Below, one piece after another: positions 7,511 to 16,210 of a DNA stretch of 48,303 bases (position 1 is the first letter of the stretch; each line of letters begins with the position of its first letter). This stretch comes from an uncultured Clostridia bacterium. Its GTDB lineage: Bacteria > Bacillota > Clostridia > Oscillospirales > Acutalibacteraceae. Below the pieces are notes generated by a model. The model did no database searches, had not been told where the DNA came from, and was given only the letters and a program-made list of their open reading frames with translations. Position numbers and translations under genes: made by a program. Where the stretch lies: assembly GCA_937916395.1 (NCBI GenBank), contig CALFTN010000034.1, positions 1 to 48,303 of the forward strand. Direction: 5' to 3'.

Positions 7511-8350
7511 TCACTGCCCACTAATTTCCTCTTCCTTAATCTTTTCTTGCTCTCTGTCATATTCAATTGTTTCCTGATTAGCTTTTTTTACTCTTTCCAC
7601 TAACCCATCTTCATAAATATCGCTATAATAGAAATTTCTTATTTTGATTTGCTCGTCACTCATTAAAGGTTGACCCTCTTCTTTTGTTGGCTCGAGTATA
7701 AATTCAACTGCCTTAAAAGTAACACCAGATTTATCAAACTTATTTTTAACGTCTAAAAGTAATTCAGAAAGTCTTTCTATTGTTACTTCATCATCCTGAG
7801 CCCAAAGAACAAGCTTACCGTGATTTGCACCAACTTCTCTTATATCATAAACTTTATCTAATACAAGGTCTTTTCTTTGTAAAGCATATTCAGGCTTTTC
7901 TTCGTCTATTGGATAATCGCTTAAAACACAAGGAATTTCACCGTAAGCAAGGAAATATTTTTCACTAAAATCCTTTGATTCTGTAACCGCTTTAACTGCA
8001 TTTCTGTAATCGTCTTCGAGTCTCATTGCAGTATTCCAACCAGTTGTAACATCATCATAACAGTCAAGCACGAGTTTACCCATCCAATCAAACGACAAAG
8101 AAAAATGACTGTCTATGCTTGTTGGCGAAGTTACTCTTGCATAATATCCGCCGGTTTTAAAATCATAAGTTACTTCTTCAATTACAAAATCTTTATCGCT
8201 ATAAGTTTTTTCAATATATTCATTTGCACTTTTTGTAGCCAAAAATTTTGAAACCGGGTTACCAACTAATGCATTTGCAAAAAGTCCAACACCAATTATT
8301 AAAACAATTGCTACTACTAAAGCTAAAATTTTTAAAATCTTCTTTTTCAT
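7511..8350 (-). CDS. YfjL-like membrane-anchored protein
   Basis: 279 residues with an N-terminal hydrophobic anchor (about 5-27, ILKILALVVAIVLIIGVGLFANAL) without a lipobox, then a soluble extracytoplasmic domain. The region GNPVSKFLATKSANEYIEKTY followed by VTYDFKTGGYYARVTSPTSIDSHFSL recalls the YfjL-like family of Firmicutes, which has no established biochemical function. It is the last gene of a sigma/anti-sigma operon, three bases after the anti-sigma gene, so it may be a surface effector or sensor of that regulon (inference). The C-terminus is highly charged (E/K/Q-rich). Confidence 0.7.
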   Translation of the reverse strand: MKKKILKILALVVAIVLIIGVGLFANALVGNPVSKFLATKSANEYIEKTYSDKDFVIEEVTYDFKTGGYYARVTSPTSIDSHFSLSFDWMGKLVLDCYDDVTTGWNTAMRLEDDYRNAVKAVTESKDFSEKYFLAYGEIPCVLSDYPIDEEKPEYALQRKDLVLDKVYDIREVGANHGKLVLWAQDDEVTIERLSELLLDVKNKFDKSGVTFKAVEFILEPTKEEGQPLMSDEQIKIRNFYYSDIYEDGLVERVKKANQETIEYDREQEKIKEEEISGQ

Positions 8351-8353
8351 AAA

Positions 8354-8905
8354 TTATTTCTCCTTTCTGAGAGCAAAGTGTATTAAATATGCAATTATAA
8401 TTCCTACAAATACAAATGCTGTGAATATTGCAGTCCAGAAGAATATATCATAAAGTTCAACCTCTGCAAATTTGAATATACATGCGAAAAAGTTTATTAC
8501 GAGTAGTAAAATTGGTAATTTATAAAAAGCTCTGAACCTGAAAATTATATAGCCAAAAACCCCAACAATCGGCATTATTAAGCTGTTATAAAATACATCA
8601 CCACTATTCATGGAGAGAAAACCAAAAAATATAAAGAATATAATTAACAAGTAGGATATACTATGAACCTGCATATTCATTTTCTTCATTATTTTTTTAA
8701 ACGGCTTAATGTCTTCTATCGGCTTTGTATCTTCTGCTTTAAAGGTTTCTTTCAAGTCATCACCATTCTGTAACGCCTCAAAATCCCTTTTGCAGCTTTC
8801 ACATTCAGATAAATGATTTTTGACAAAATCCTCGGTTTCTTCGCATACCATATTTTCAAGATATAAAGGCAAAAGGTCTGAAACTATTTTACATTCATTT
8901 CTCAT
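8354..8905 (-). CDS. zf-HC2 membrane anti-sigma factor
   Basis: 183 residues from the ATG at 8905. The N-terminal zinc-binding anti-sigma domain carries Cys5 and the motif His31-x3-Cys35-x2-Cys38 (HLSECESCKRD). About four hydrophobic segments follow from roughly residue 85 to 175. Such proteins hold a cognate ECF sigma factor at the membrane until a signal arrives. The start codon overlaps the end of the sigma gene by 11 bases, which is typical of coupled sigma/anti-sigma pairs. A longer in-frame ORF reaching 8998 only extends into sigma coding sequence, so I rejected it. Confidence 0.9.
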   Translation of the reverse strand: MRNECKIVSDLLPLYLENMVCEETEDFVKNHLSECESCKRDFEALQNGDDLKETFKAEDTKPIEDIKPFKKIMKKMNMQVHSISYLLIIFFIFFGFLSMNSGDVFYNSLIMPIVGVFGYIIFRFRAFYKLPILLLVINFFACIFKFAEVELYDIFFWTAIFTAFVFVGIIIAYLIHFALRKEK

Positions 8906-9398
8906 TTTGCTCACGCTCCAATCTTTGTTTAATAAGCTTTCTGGCACGGTGATAAGTGACACACGCCCAGTTTTCATTTTTATTAAAAATACCAGCAATC
9001 TCTTTAAAGCTTAAATCAGCATAAACTCTCCACATAAAAACCTCGCGGTATGGTTCATCTATTTCGTGCAGAATTTTTTGAATTGCAAATGCTTGTAATT
9101 TACTCTGAACTTCATTTTCTACATTGTTTTTATTATCTGGTAAATTTATTAATTCAGTTTCGTCAACATCCTGAACTTTTGAATTTTTCTTTACATAAGT
9201 ATAATAGCTGTTTTTTGCTATCTGACATAGCCACACTCTTATTTCACATTCGCCACGAAAACTGTCAATTGATTTTAAGGCTTTAAAAAATGTTTCACTC
9301 GTTATTTCCTCTGCTATGTGCTCATCCCCTGAAAGTCGTCTTATATAAAGATAAACATCATTAAAATATTCTTTATAAATCTTTTCGAAATCGGTCAC
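8895..9398 (-). CDS. ECF-type RNA polymerase sigma factor
   Basis: A 167-residue sigma-70 family protein with only regions 2 and 4. Region 2 includes DVYLYIRRLSGDEHIAEEITSETFFKAL and the -10 recognition part SFRGECEIRVWLCQIAKN. Region 4 has the helix-turn-helix LSFKEIAGIFNKNENWACVTYHRARKLIKQRL. I chose the GTG at 9398 because AGGGGTG precedes it by about five bases; the frame remains open further upstream without a better start. It is the first gene of a three-gene operon. The upstream minus strand carries a TATAAT near 9470 but no clear -35 box, so I did not call a promoter. Confidence 0.92.
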   Translation of the reverse strand: MTDFEKIYKEYFNDVYLYIRRLSGDEHIAEEITSETFFKALKSIDSFRGECEIRVWLCQIAKNSYYTYVKKNSKVQDVDETELINLPDNKNNVENEVQSKLQAFAIQKILHEIDEPYREVFMWRVYADLSFKEIAGIFNKNENWACVTYHRARKLIKQRLEREQNEK

Positions 9399-9484
9399 TT
9401 TTTCACCCCTTTCACCTATAAGACTAAGCAAAATAAAAAATCTTACAAAATTTTTTAAATTTTTTTAATTATAACACACTTTTC

Positions 9485-9642
9485 AGGAATTAGGAAATAG
9501 GAAGTAGGAAGTAATTTATAAAATAAAATGCATTCTATCATTTAAAGTTTTTCATAAACTAAATACGATAGAATGCATTCATTTAAAATTTTCCTAATTC
9601 CTATTTCCTAATTCCTATTTCCTAATTCCTATTTCCTAATTC
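9485..9642. repeat. 14-base tandem repeat with inverted partner
   Basis: A tandem run of the 14-mer TCCTAATTCCTATT (9592-9642, more than three copies) faces inverted matching sequence GGAATTAGGAAATAGGA at 9486-9502. The two arms flank a terminator hairpin. This explains the gap between the sigma operon and the mannosidase gene; there is no ORF. Confidence 0.65.
9515..9579 (-). terminator. Terminator of the GH38 operon
   Basis: A perfect 13-bp stem, AATGCATTCTATC (9527-9539) with GATAGAATGCATT (9567-9579), has a small inner AGTTT/AAACT hairpin. Read on the minus strand it ends in TTTTATTTTATAAA. Confidence 0.75.
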
Positions 9643-12114
9643 TTATACAATCCCCTCAAGGAAGTTTGTTTCTAAAACTGTTAAATCTCTGCGAACACGG
9701 AAAGTTTTTACTTCATGCTTCTTTATATCAAACCAAAAGCCGTTATCGAAGAGCTTAGACATTAACATAGCTCTTGTGCAATCAATGCCCTTTGTTTCAT
9801 AAAGACGAATAACAAGGTCTCCGCTACCATCTTCACAGCGTTTGAGTGCTGTTATTTCTACATTATCGCAATCAACATACATAAAGCTGTCAACTGTGTC
9901 TAAATCACCCTTGTGATAGCTTTCTGGAACTGCTACAACATTGTTATTGAAAATATGAGCCTCTTTCATAACGTCGCTTTCTTCTGCTTCACCACTATGA
10001 AGATAAATTCCGTAAGAGAATCTGTTCAAGCCTTCGTCTGTAAAATCAAAGTTTGCTTCAGGACGATATGAATAATGGTCTGCAAAAATAACATTTCTCA
10101 AAGCAGTAAGTCTTAATTCAGTACCAACACAGTCATAGCTGTATTTTGAATCACTCATTATTGCAATACCGCTTCTCTTGCCATTTTTTGTAACAGTAAC
10201 ATCTGCCCAATTGAGTGCTGGCTCTTCTTCACCATTACAAGGTCTTTTAATAAATCCACCAGGAATTTCGTAGGTAGAAATTTCATCTTCGCCACCTACT
10301 GCGAAAGACATTTTAAGAAGTGAAAACTTCTCTTGCCACATTGCCTTGCAATCTACTCTTAATGTTTTCTGATTTTTTGCTAATATAAAATCCTGTGTTA
10401 AATAAGAGTCGTTGAATTTATGAACCGTTCTTATTACACTGCGAAGTTCACCATCTTCAATTCTCTTTATAGACTGAAGCTCCATAAAGCCTTTTACACT
10501 ATGGAATTTGAACACATTGTGTGCCCAGGTGTCGGTTTCTTCATCACTTATAACCGTAGGAATTGCAACAAAATTTTCGCTTGCATATTCCACACCATTT
10601 TCTTTATTAACAAGATTTTTGATGTAGCCTGTTTCTCTGTCAAAAGCAACCATAATGTGTTCATTTTCCATAAAGAAATTCTGCTCTGTGGTTACTTCCT
10701 TTTCAGCCTTTACATCACTATCTCTCTGGAGCCAATATGTAGCATAACCAAGTGATTTGATTTTAGCCATAAACAAAGTGTCTAAATGATTATCATTAGA
10801 CCTTGAAGCTCTTACATTCTGGAAAAGAACCTCTTTACCATCACTATCTTTAACAGATTTTGATGGATGATGAACTCTCACTGGAATTTCAATGTCGTAA
10901 GAATGTGGGTTGAAAACTACAACCGGTCTTGGAAAATCGCTATCCAAAGCCATCTGATTGCTTGTGTTTTCAGCTAAAACTGCTTTATCTACACCATCAA
11001 TCCATGTGTCAATTCTTCTTGCAATTTTTAAAACTGCATTGTTATATGATTTTGATGCAATATTCTGAGCATAGCCCTCGCTCATTTTAACATCTTCATA
11101 AGCTTCTCTTATTGAGCAACCACATAAAATATCGTGGAACTGATTAAAACAAACCTCACGCCAAGCCTTTTTGAATTCTTCTGTTTCTGCTTTTGAATCT
11201 GTTACAATAGAAGAAATAGTATCCCATTTCTCAGCAGAAGCTAAAAGATTTTCTGACTTTCTGTTTAATTCCTTAACAAGTGATGTTGCACTATAACAAC
11301 CGCTTGCGTGATGCTGTAATTCATCACCCCAAGAAGGTAAATTGAGTGGTTGTGTCATTAATTCTTCAAAAAAATCATCAGGAGAGCTGAACTCAAGGTC
11401 ATTAAAGCCTTCGCGTTTTAAATTTTCTTTTAAGTATTCAATGTCGCCTTTTGTTGGTCCACCACCGTGGTTGCCAACACCATAAAAGAGCATCATTCCA
11501 TGACCTGTTTCGTTTGCTCTTTCTTCCATATCCTGCATTTTGCTGTCAAGAGCATTTTTGCCACTTGCCCCATAGCCATCAGGAATTCTATAAGTCATAA
11601 TTCTTGAGCCGTCAGCACTATCCCACCAGAAAAGATTTTCTGGAATTTCTTTATTTTCGTGAGTGCTTGGACGCTGCATAACATAACCTGTCATACCAGC
11701 CTTTGTCAAGAATTGAGGTAAAAACGCACTGTGTCCGAATGAATCTACATTGTAGCCGGTTTTACAAATTTTTCCGAATTTTTCTTTATAATAAAGCTGA
11801 CTGTAAAGAGCCTGACGTGCAAAGCTTTCACCACTTGGCATATTGCAGTCTGGTTGTACCCACCAGCCGTTAACTGGCACCCATCTGCCTTTTTTTACCA
11901 TTGCTTTAATTTCTTCAAACATTTTTGGGTCAATATCTTCAACCCATTTATAATAAGCAGCAGAAGAACATGTGAAAACAAAATCGTCATATTCATTTAA
12001 TCTGTCTAATGCGCTTCTGAAAGTCTGCAAAACCTCGCCACAACCCTCTTGCCAACGCCAGAGCCATATTGGGTCAAGGTGAGCATTACCTATAAGTCTT
12101 ATTGTTTTATCCAT
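9643..12114 (-). CDS. Glycoside hydrolase family 38 alpha-mannosidase
   Basis: A retaining, zinc-dependent alpha-mannosidase of 823 residues. The N-terminal seven-stranded catalytic domain shows the zinc site NAHLDPIWLWRW (His12, Asp14) and the nucleophile region YNVDSFGHS (Asp124). Helical and beta-rich domains follow, as usual for GH38. No signal peptide is present, so it is likely cytoplasmic and acts on imported mannosides. I used the ATG at 12114: the ribosome binding site AAGGTG sits inside the end of the upstream gene, and a GTG at 12135 would lie before it. It starts one base after the upstream stop codon, so the pair is coupled. Confidence 0.92.
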   Translation of the reverse strand: MDKTIRLIGNAHLDPIWLWRWQEGCGEVLQTFRSALDRLNEYDDFVFTCSSAAYYKWVEDIDPKMFEEIKAMVKKGRWVPVNGWWVQPDCNMPSGESFARQALYSQLYYKEKFGKICKTGYNVDSFGHSAFLPQFLTKAGMTGYVMQRPSTHENKEIPENLFWWDSADGSRIMTYRIPDGYGASGKNALDSKMQDMEERANETGHGMMLFYGVGNHGGGPTKGDIEYLKENLKREGFNDLEFSSPDDFFEELMTQPLNLPSWGDELQHHASGCYSATSLVKELNRKSENLLASAEKWDTISSIVTDSKAETEEFKKAWREVCFNQFHDILCGCSIREAYEDVKMSEGYAQNIASKSYNNAVLKIARRIDTWIDGVDKAVLAENTSNQMALDSDFPRPVVVFNPHSYDIEIPVRVHHPSKSVKDSDGKEVLFQNVRASRSNDNHLDTLFMAKIKSLGYATYWLQRDSDVKAEKEVTTEQNFFMENEHIMVAFDRETGYIKNLVNKENGVEYASENFVAIPTVISDEETDTWAHNVFKFHSVKGFMELQSIKRIEDGELRSVIRTVHKFNDSYLTQDFILAKNQKTLRVDCKAMWQEKFSLLKMSFAVGGEDEISTYEIPGGFIKRPCNGEEEPALNWADVTVTKNGKRSGIAIMSDSKYSYDCVGTELRLTALRNVIFADHYSYRPEANFDFTDEGLNRFSYGIYLHSGEAEESDVMKEAHIFNNNVVAVPESYHKGDLDTVDSFMYVDCDNVEITALKRCEDGSGDLVIRLYETKGIDCTRAMLMSKLFDNGFWFDIKKHEVKTFRVRRDLTVLETNFLEGIV

Positions 12115-12115
12115 A

Positions 12116-13924
12116 CTATTCACCTTCTTTTCCACTCTCTGCTATAAATCCGAAATATCTGCCTATCCAATAAGCAAATGTGTAAGGGTAGCAGCCTTCA
12201 ACAACACCAGCTCCACCACTGTCTTCATTTTTGAATTCTAATGGGTCACGGTCATATTTTGCTATAAAATGTTCATCGTTAGGTGGTAATGCTGATACTT
12301 CCTTGTAGTCACCCATAAATAATTTTTGTGGATAATCCACACGTGAAGTCAAAGAAACACCACTTGCAATTCTAGATACATTAAAACGATAAAACCATGT
12401 TCTTATTCTTTCTGCATCTGGTTTTGCATTATCAGGGTCAGAAAGGAAATATAAAAAGTCATAACCAGGGTTATATTCTGGCTGTAATGAATAACGCCAG
12501 CTTCTGAAGCCTTCTCTATAAACCTCTTTTAATTCAGGGTCATTTTCGAGAGTAGTAAGACCCCAGAATGAAAGAACTGCTAACATGTGGTCGCCATACA
12601 TAATTTCTTCACGGTCATCAATTCCACCAGCCAAAGCAACCTGATGAAAACGGTCAAAGTGCTGTGTAACCAATTCTTTGTAGCCGTCTTTATAAAGAAG
12701 TTTATTATATTCTTCTTCCCACTTACCTTTTTCGCCAGTAACTCTCATTGTAACTTTTAAGTACATCAAAAGCTCTGCAGCATTAAGACAAGCGTCTGCC
12801 CAACCCATATAACTATTAAAATAATCTAAGTTCCATTTTGCCCATGTTGTTGGGTTTCCATCAATTTCAATAATTGCATAACCACCTTCAATAATGTGGT
12901 TCATTGTATTAACTGCCGCTTCTTTAATTATTGCATCAAGCTCCGGGTCTTCACGTCCTAAAAATTCGTGAGCCACTAAAAGATGTATGTAATGATGAGT
13001 GATTTCGTCACTACTTGTATCGCCCTTATAAATAATATCTGTATCAGAAAAGCCCTCACTTGTATAAAGCTTTTTAAGTCTTTCTGGAATTGGTGCATCT
13101 GCCTTAATCTCTTTACCAACTAGCTTTTTCTTCTGAGAATCAGTTGTTGTAACACAAACAGCTGTTTCTCCATTTTTCTTATAAAATAAACCATCATCAG
13201 GAATAGGCTCTGCTGTTGTTAAATATGAACGTGCAACAAAACCGTTACCACGACCAGCAATATACATAAGAAGAAGGCAAGCTTCACAAGCACGCGTTGC
13301 AGATTCACGTGCTTTAAGAGTTTCTGGTGCATAATCACCTAACTCTTTTTTAAGAGTTGCATAACGGAAAATTTCACCAATAGAAAAACCTACTGTGAAA
13401 GAACCATCGTTATCAGAATGACCATAAGAAACTGCCGATTTTACATTACCTGGCTCTGCCAATCTTTTCTGGCTTGTCATGCCACGACGGTCTACATATT
13501 TATGAGTTTCTTCTGTAAGAAGCTTTGCTTTTTCTTCCATACTCATTTTTGTCATTTTAATGTGAGTTGCACCCTTTTCAGTAAGAACCCATACACCAAA
13601 ATTACCGTCGCTTTCGAGTGCAAGAACATTGTTGTCTAATAAATCACGTCTTGCACTGAAATGCATTATTATATCGTCTTTTCTGTCAGCGTTTTCATCG
13701 TAACGTGTAACGCCACCATTTGAACCGAACCACATAACTCCGTCTTCACCATGACAATAACAGGTGTAGTCAGATTTTCTTTGTGGCAACGGATAAGGAA
13801 AGCCCTCTAAATTTGGTTTTTTAGGTGTTTTTTCATGAAGAGCTTTTGGTACTTCAATATCATATTTTTTATAATGACTTGAAGACCTTGTAAGCCTTGG
13901 AAAAAGTATTACAGGATTTTTCAT
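12116..13924 (-). CDS. Unrecognised protein coupled to GH38: propeller-like blades plus helical domain
   Basis: 602 residues, start at 13924 after AAGGAG; the frame extends to 14002 without support. Residues 57-76 (HGEDGVMWFGSNGGVTRYDE) and 98-122 resemble the repeats of two-component-regulator (Reg_prop) propellers, but only about two blades are present. The remainder is long, helix-rich and tryptophan/tyrosine-rich, with stretches such as GNPTTWAKWNLDYFNSYMGW and GGIDDREEIMYGDHMLAVLSFWG, compatible with an (alpha/alpha)n toroid like many glycosidases. No signal peptide. I do not recognise the family. Coupling to an alpha-mannosidase suggests a glycan-processing role (inference). Confidence 0.8.
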   Translation of the reverse strand: MKNPVILFPRLTRSSSHYKKYDIEVPKALHEKTPKKPNLEGFPYPLPQRKSDYTCYCHGEDGVMWFGSNGGVTRYDENADRKDDIIMHFSARRDLLDNNVLALESDGNFGVWVLTEKGATHIKMTKMSMEEKAKLLTEETHKYVDRRGMTSQKRLAEPGNVKSAVSYGHSDNDGSFTVGFSIGEIFRYATLKKELGDYAPETLKARESATRACEACLLLMYIAGRGNGFVARSYLTTAEPIPDDGLFYKKNGETAVCVTTTDSQKKKLVGKEIKADAPIPERLKKLYTSEGFSDTDIIYKGDTSSDEITHHYIHLLVAHEFLGREDPELDAIIKEAAVNTMNHIIEGGYAIIEIDGNPTTWAKWNLDYFNSYMGWADACLNAAELLMYLKVTMRVTGEKGKWEEEYNKLLYKDGYKELVTQHFDRFHQVALAGGIDDREEIMYGDHMLAVLSFWGLTTLENDPELKEVYREGFRSWRYSLQPEYNPGYDFLYFLSDPDNAKPDAERIRTWFYRFNVSRIASGVSLTSRVDYPQKLFMGDYKEVSALPPNDEHFIAKYDRDPLEFKNEDSGGAGVVEGCYPYTFAYWIGRYFGFIAESGKEGE

Positions 13925-13970
13925 AGTAAACTCCTTGCTATAAAAATTTGCTACGTAGATATACACATTA

Positions 13971-13999
13971 ATTCTACCAAAATAGCAAATAAAGTGCAA
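13971..13999 (-). promoter_or_regulatory. Promoter of the GH38 operon
   Basis: On the minus strand, TTGCAC (13999-13994), 17 bases, TAGAAT (13976-13971). The palindrome CTACGTAG lies between the -10 box and the start codon near 13951-13958. Confidence 0.6.
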
Positions 14000-14041
14000 C
14001 ATAATATTTAAAATAAATATAATATTTTTTCTCTTCTTCTA

Positions 14042-14070
14042 TTGGAATATTGAAAGTTTTGTGATAGAAT
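14042..14070 (+). promoter_or_regulatory. Promoter of the EctB-like aminotransferase gene
   Basis: TTGGAA (14042-14047), 17 bases, TAGAAT (14065-14070), divergent from the GH38 operon promoter. Confidence 0.6.
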
Positions 14071-14112
14071 ATAAAATGTATTAGTTTTAATATTTTGAAA
14101 GGTCTTATGTTT

Positions 14113-15366
14113 ATGGATACTTCTATTTTTGAACAATATGAATCTGAAGTGCGTTCTTATTGCAGAAACTTTCCAGCAGTTTTTGCAAAGGCTAAAGACG
14201 CTATTATAACAGATGAAAACGGCAAGGAATATATTGACTTTTTCTGTGGCGCTGGTGCTCTTAACTATGGCCACAATAATGACCATATTAAAAAACAGGT
14301 TATTTCATATCTCCAAAGTGACGGAATTATTCATTCCCTCGATATGTTTACTTCTGCAAAGCGTGATTTTATAGAATATTTTGAGAAAAACATTCTTATT
14401 CCACGTGGTTTTGATTATAAAATTCAATTCCCTGGCCCTACAGGCACAAATGCAGTTGAGGCTGCATTAAAGCTTGCAAGAAAGGTTAAAAAGAGAAATA
14501 ACATTTTTGCATTTATGGGTGCCTTTCACGGTATGACATTAGGTTCTCTCTCAATGACTACTGACCGTGATGCAAGAGAAGGTGCTGGCGTAGTTCTTAC
14601 AGATGTTACCCACATTCCAGCTCCTTATATGTTCCCCCAGTTAGATGTTATTGAATATATGCAGACTCTTTTAGACGATGACCACTCAGGCGTGAGCAAG
14701 CCTGCAGCAGTTGTTATTGAACCAGTTCAGTCTGATGGTGGTATTCACGTATTTTCAGTTGAATTCTTAAAAGCATTAAGAGAATTCTGCACAAAGAATG
14801 ACATTCTTTTAATTTGTGATGATATTCAGGTTGGTTCTGCAAGAACAGGTTATTTCTTCTCATTTGAAAGAGCTGGTATTGTTCCTGATATTGTTACTCT
14901 TTCAAAGTCAATCGGCGGTTATGGTATGCCTTTTGCACTCACTCTCTTTAAACCAGAAATTGACGTCTGGAATCCTGGTGAGCATAACGGTACTTTCCGC
15001 GGTAGTCAGCTTTCAATAGTTGCTGCAAAAGCAGGTCTTGAGGTTATGCTCAATGAAAAAGTTGAAGAAAACGTGAGAAGAAAAAGTGCAATAATTGAAA
15101 AATATCTTAAAGAAATCGCTTCTCTTAACGAAAAGATAGAAATTCGTGGTATTGGCTTTATGTGGGGTATTGACTGCAACAAGCTTTGCCCATCAACTCT
15201 TTCAAAGCAAATTGTTCACGATTGTTTTGAGAATGGTCTTATTCTTGAGAGGGCAGGCAGAAATAACGACACAGTTAAGTTGATGCCGGCACTCGTAATT
15301 GATGAAGCAACTCTTGAGAAGGGTCTCAAAATTCTTCTTGATGTTGTTAAAAACTTAGTAAAATAA
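14113..15366 (+). CDS. ectB: Class III aminotransferase, EctB-like (diaminobutyrate--2-oxoglutarate transaminase)
   Basis: A PLP enzyme expected to interconvert L-aspartate semialdehyde and L-2,4-diaminobutyrate with glutamate/2-oxoglutarate. Co-linear EctB hallmarks run through the chain: ESEVRSYCRNFPAVF near the start, GAGALNYGHNN, FPGPTGTNAVEAALKLAR, the pyridine-binding ICDDIQVGSARTG, and the PLP lysine in TLSKSIGGYGMPFA. Length 417 is typical. ATGs at 14107 and 14113 are both possible; MDTSIFEQ at 14113 aligns better with EctB starts. EctA and EctC are not nearby, so ectoine synthesis is not supported here. The product may feed another diaminobutyrate pathway, or the substrate may be a different omega-amino acid. 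Confidence 0.8.
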   Translation: MDTSIFEQYESEVRSYCRNFPAVFAKAKDAIITDENGKEYIDFFCGAGALNYGHNNDHIKKQVISYLQSDGIIHSLDMFTSAKRDFIEYFEKNILIPRGFDYKIQFPGPTGTNAVEAALKLARKVKKRNNIFAFMGAFHGMTLGSLSMTTDRDAREGAGVVLTDVTHIPAPYMFPQLDVIEYMQTLLDDDHSGVSKPAAVVIEPVQSDGGIHVFSVEFLKALREFCTKNDILLICDDIQVGSARTGYFFSFERAGIVPDIVTLSKSIGGYGMPFALTLFKPEIDVWNPGEHNGTFRGSQLSIVAAKAGLEVMLNEKVEENVRRKSAIIEKYLKEIASLNEKIEIRGIGFMWGIDCNKLCPSTLSKQIVHDCFENGLILERAGRNNDTVKLMPALVIDEATLEKGLKILLDVVKNLVK

Positions 15367-15373
15367 ACTCAAT

Positions 15374-15407
15374 AAAAGCCGTCTTTTATTTGACGGCTTT
15401 TTGTTTT
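15374..15407 (+). terminator. Terminator after the aminotransferase gene
   Basis: AAAAGCCGTC (15374-15383) pairs perfectly with GACGGCTTTT (15392-15401), followed by TTGTTTT. Confidence 0.9.
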
Positions 15408-15420
15408 AGGAGATTTTTCT

Positions 15421-16209
15421 ATGCAGGATATATTTTGTAATTTAAAATTAACAGGACTCGCTTCTTCACTTTGTAATGCATTAGGTGTTGAGTCACCAAA
15501 TGAAAGTGAAAAATCTATTGATGTGCTCGATAAATTCACAAAAAACAAAAAAATTGACAGAATCTTGATGTATAACCCAGATGCCGTTGCACTCTGGATT
15601 TATGAAAAATACACTCAACTCTTTTCGGATGTAATTTTAAACACACAGGTAACTTTACCTTTAAAAACAGTTATGCCGTCTGTTACACCAGTTTGCTTTG
15701 GCACAATGTACACAGGTGCAGAGCCTTCTGTTCATGGAATTCAAAGCTACACAAAACCAGTTATTAAAACTGATTCTGTATTTGATGCTTTAATTCGTGC
15801 TGGTAAAAAGCCTTGCATTGTTTCAACCGGTAACGATAGTATGTCTAAAATATTTTTAGAAAGAAATATGGATTATTTTATAGTTGAAACACCAGACGAA
15901 GCTAACGAAAAAGCAATAGAGCTTATTAAAGAAGATAAATATGATTTTATTGCCGTTTATAACGGAAACTATGATGGAACAATGCACAAGTTCGGCCCTG
16001 AGCATGAAAATTCAATTAACGCATTAAAGCATAATATTAATGCTTTTAAAAATTTAGCAGAAGCAGTTAAAGAAAACTGGAAAGAGCATAATACTTTAAT
16101 AGGCTTTGCACCAGACCACGGTTGCCACGAGATTGATGGCGAATGTGGTAGCCACGGACTCTATATGCCTGAGGATATAAATATAATTCATTTTTATGGA
16201 GTAATTTAA
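15421..16209 (+). CDS. Alkaline-phosphatase-superfamily hydrolase (type I phosphodiesterase-like)
   Basis: 262 residues with the two-part metal site of the nucleotide pyrophosphatase/phosphodiesterase branch. The nucleophile region is PSVTPVCFGTMYTGAEPSVHGI (about 96-117), and FAPDHGCHEIDGECGSHG near the C-terminus supplies Asp/His ligands. It is shorter than most NPPs and lacks a signal peptide, so it is cytoplasmic. The family includes phosphonoacetate hydrolase and phosphonopyruvate-type enzymes, and the substrate here cannot be named. It has a good AGGAG site just after the preceding terminator and is followed one base later by a TauE-type exporter, implying a two-gene unit. Confidence 0.8.
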   Translation: MQDIFCNLKLTGLASSLCNALGVESPNESEKSIDVLDKFTKNKKIDRILMYNPDAVALWIYEKYTQLFSDVILNTQVTLPLKTVMPSVTPVCFGTMYTGAEPSVHGIQSYTKPVIKTDSVFDALIRAGKKPCIVSTGNDSMSKIFLERNMDYFIVETPDEANEKAIELIKEDKYDFIAVYNGNYDGTMHKFGPEHENSINALKHNINAFKNLAEAVKENWKEHNTLIGFAPDHGCHEIDGECGSHGLYMPEDINIIHFYGVI

Positions 16210-16210
16210 T

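Noticed and set aside
9592..9642. Tandem 14-mers as a CRISPR array
   Set aside because: The repeats are contiguous without unique spacers and there are no cas genes.
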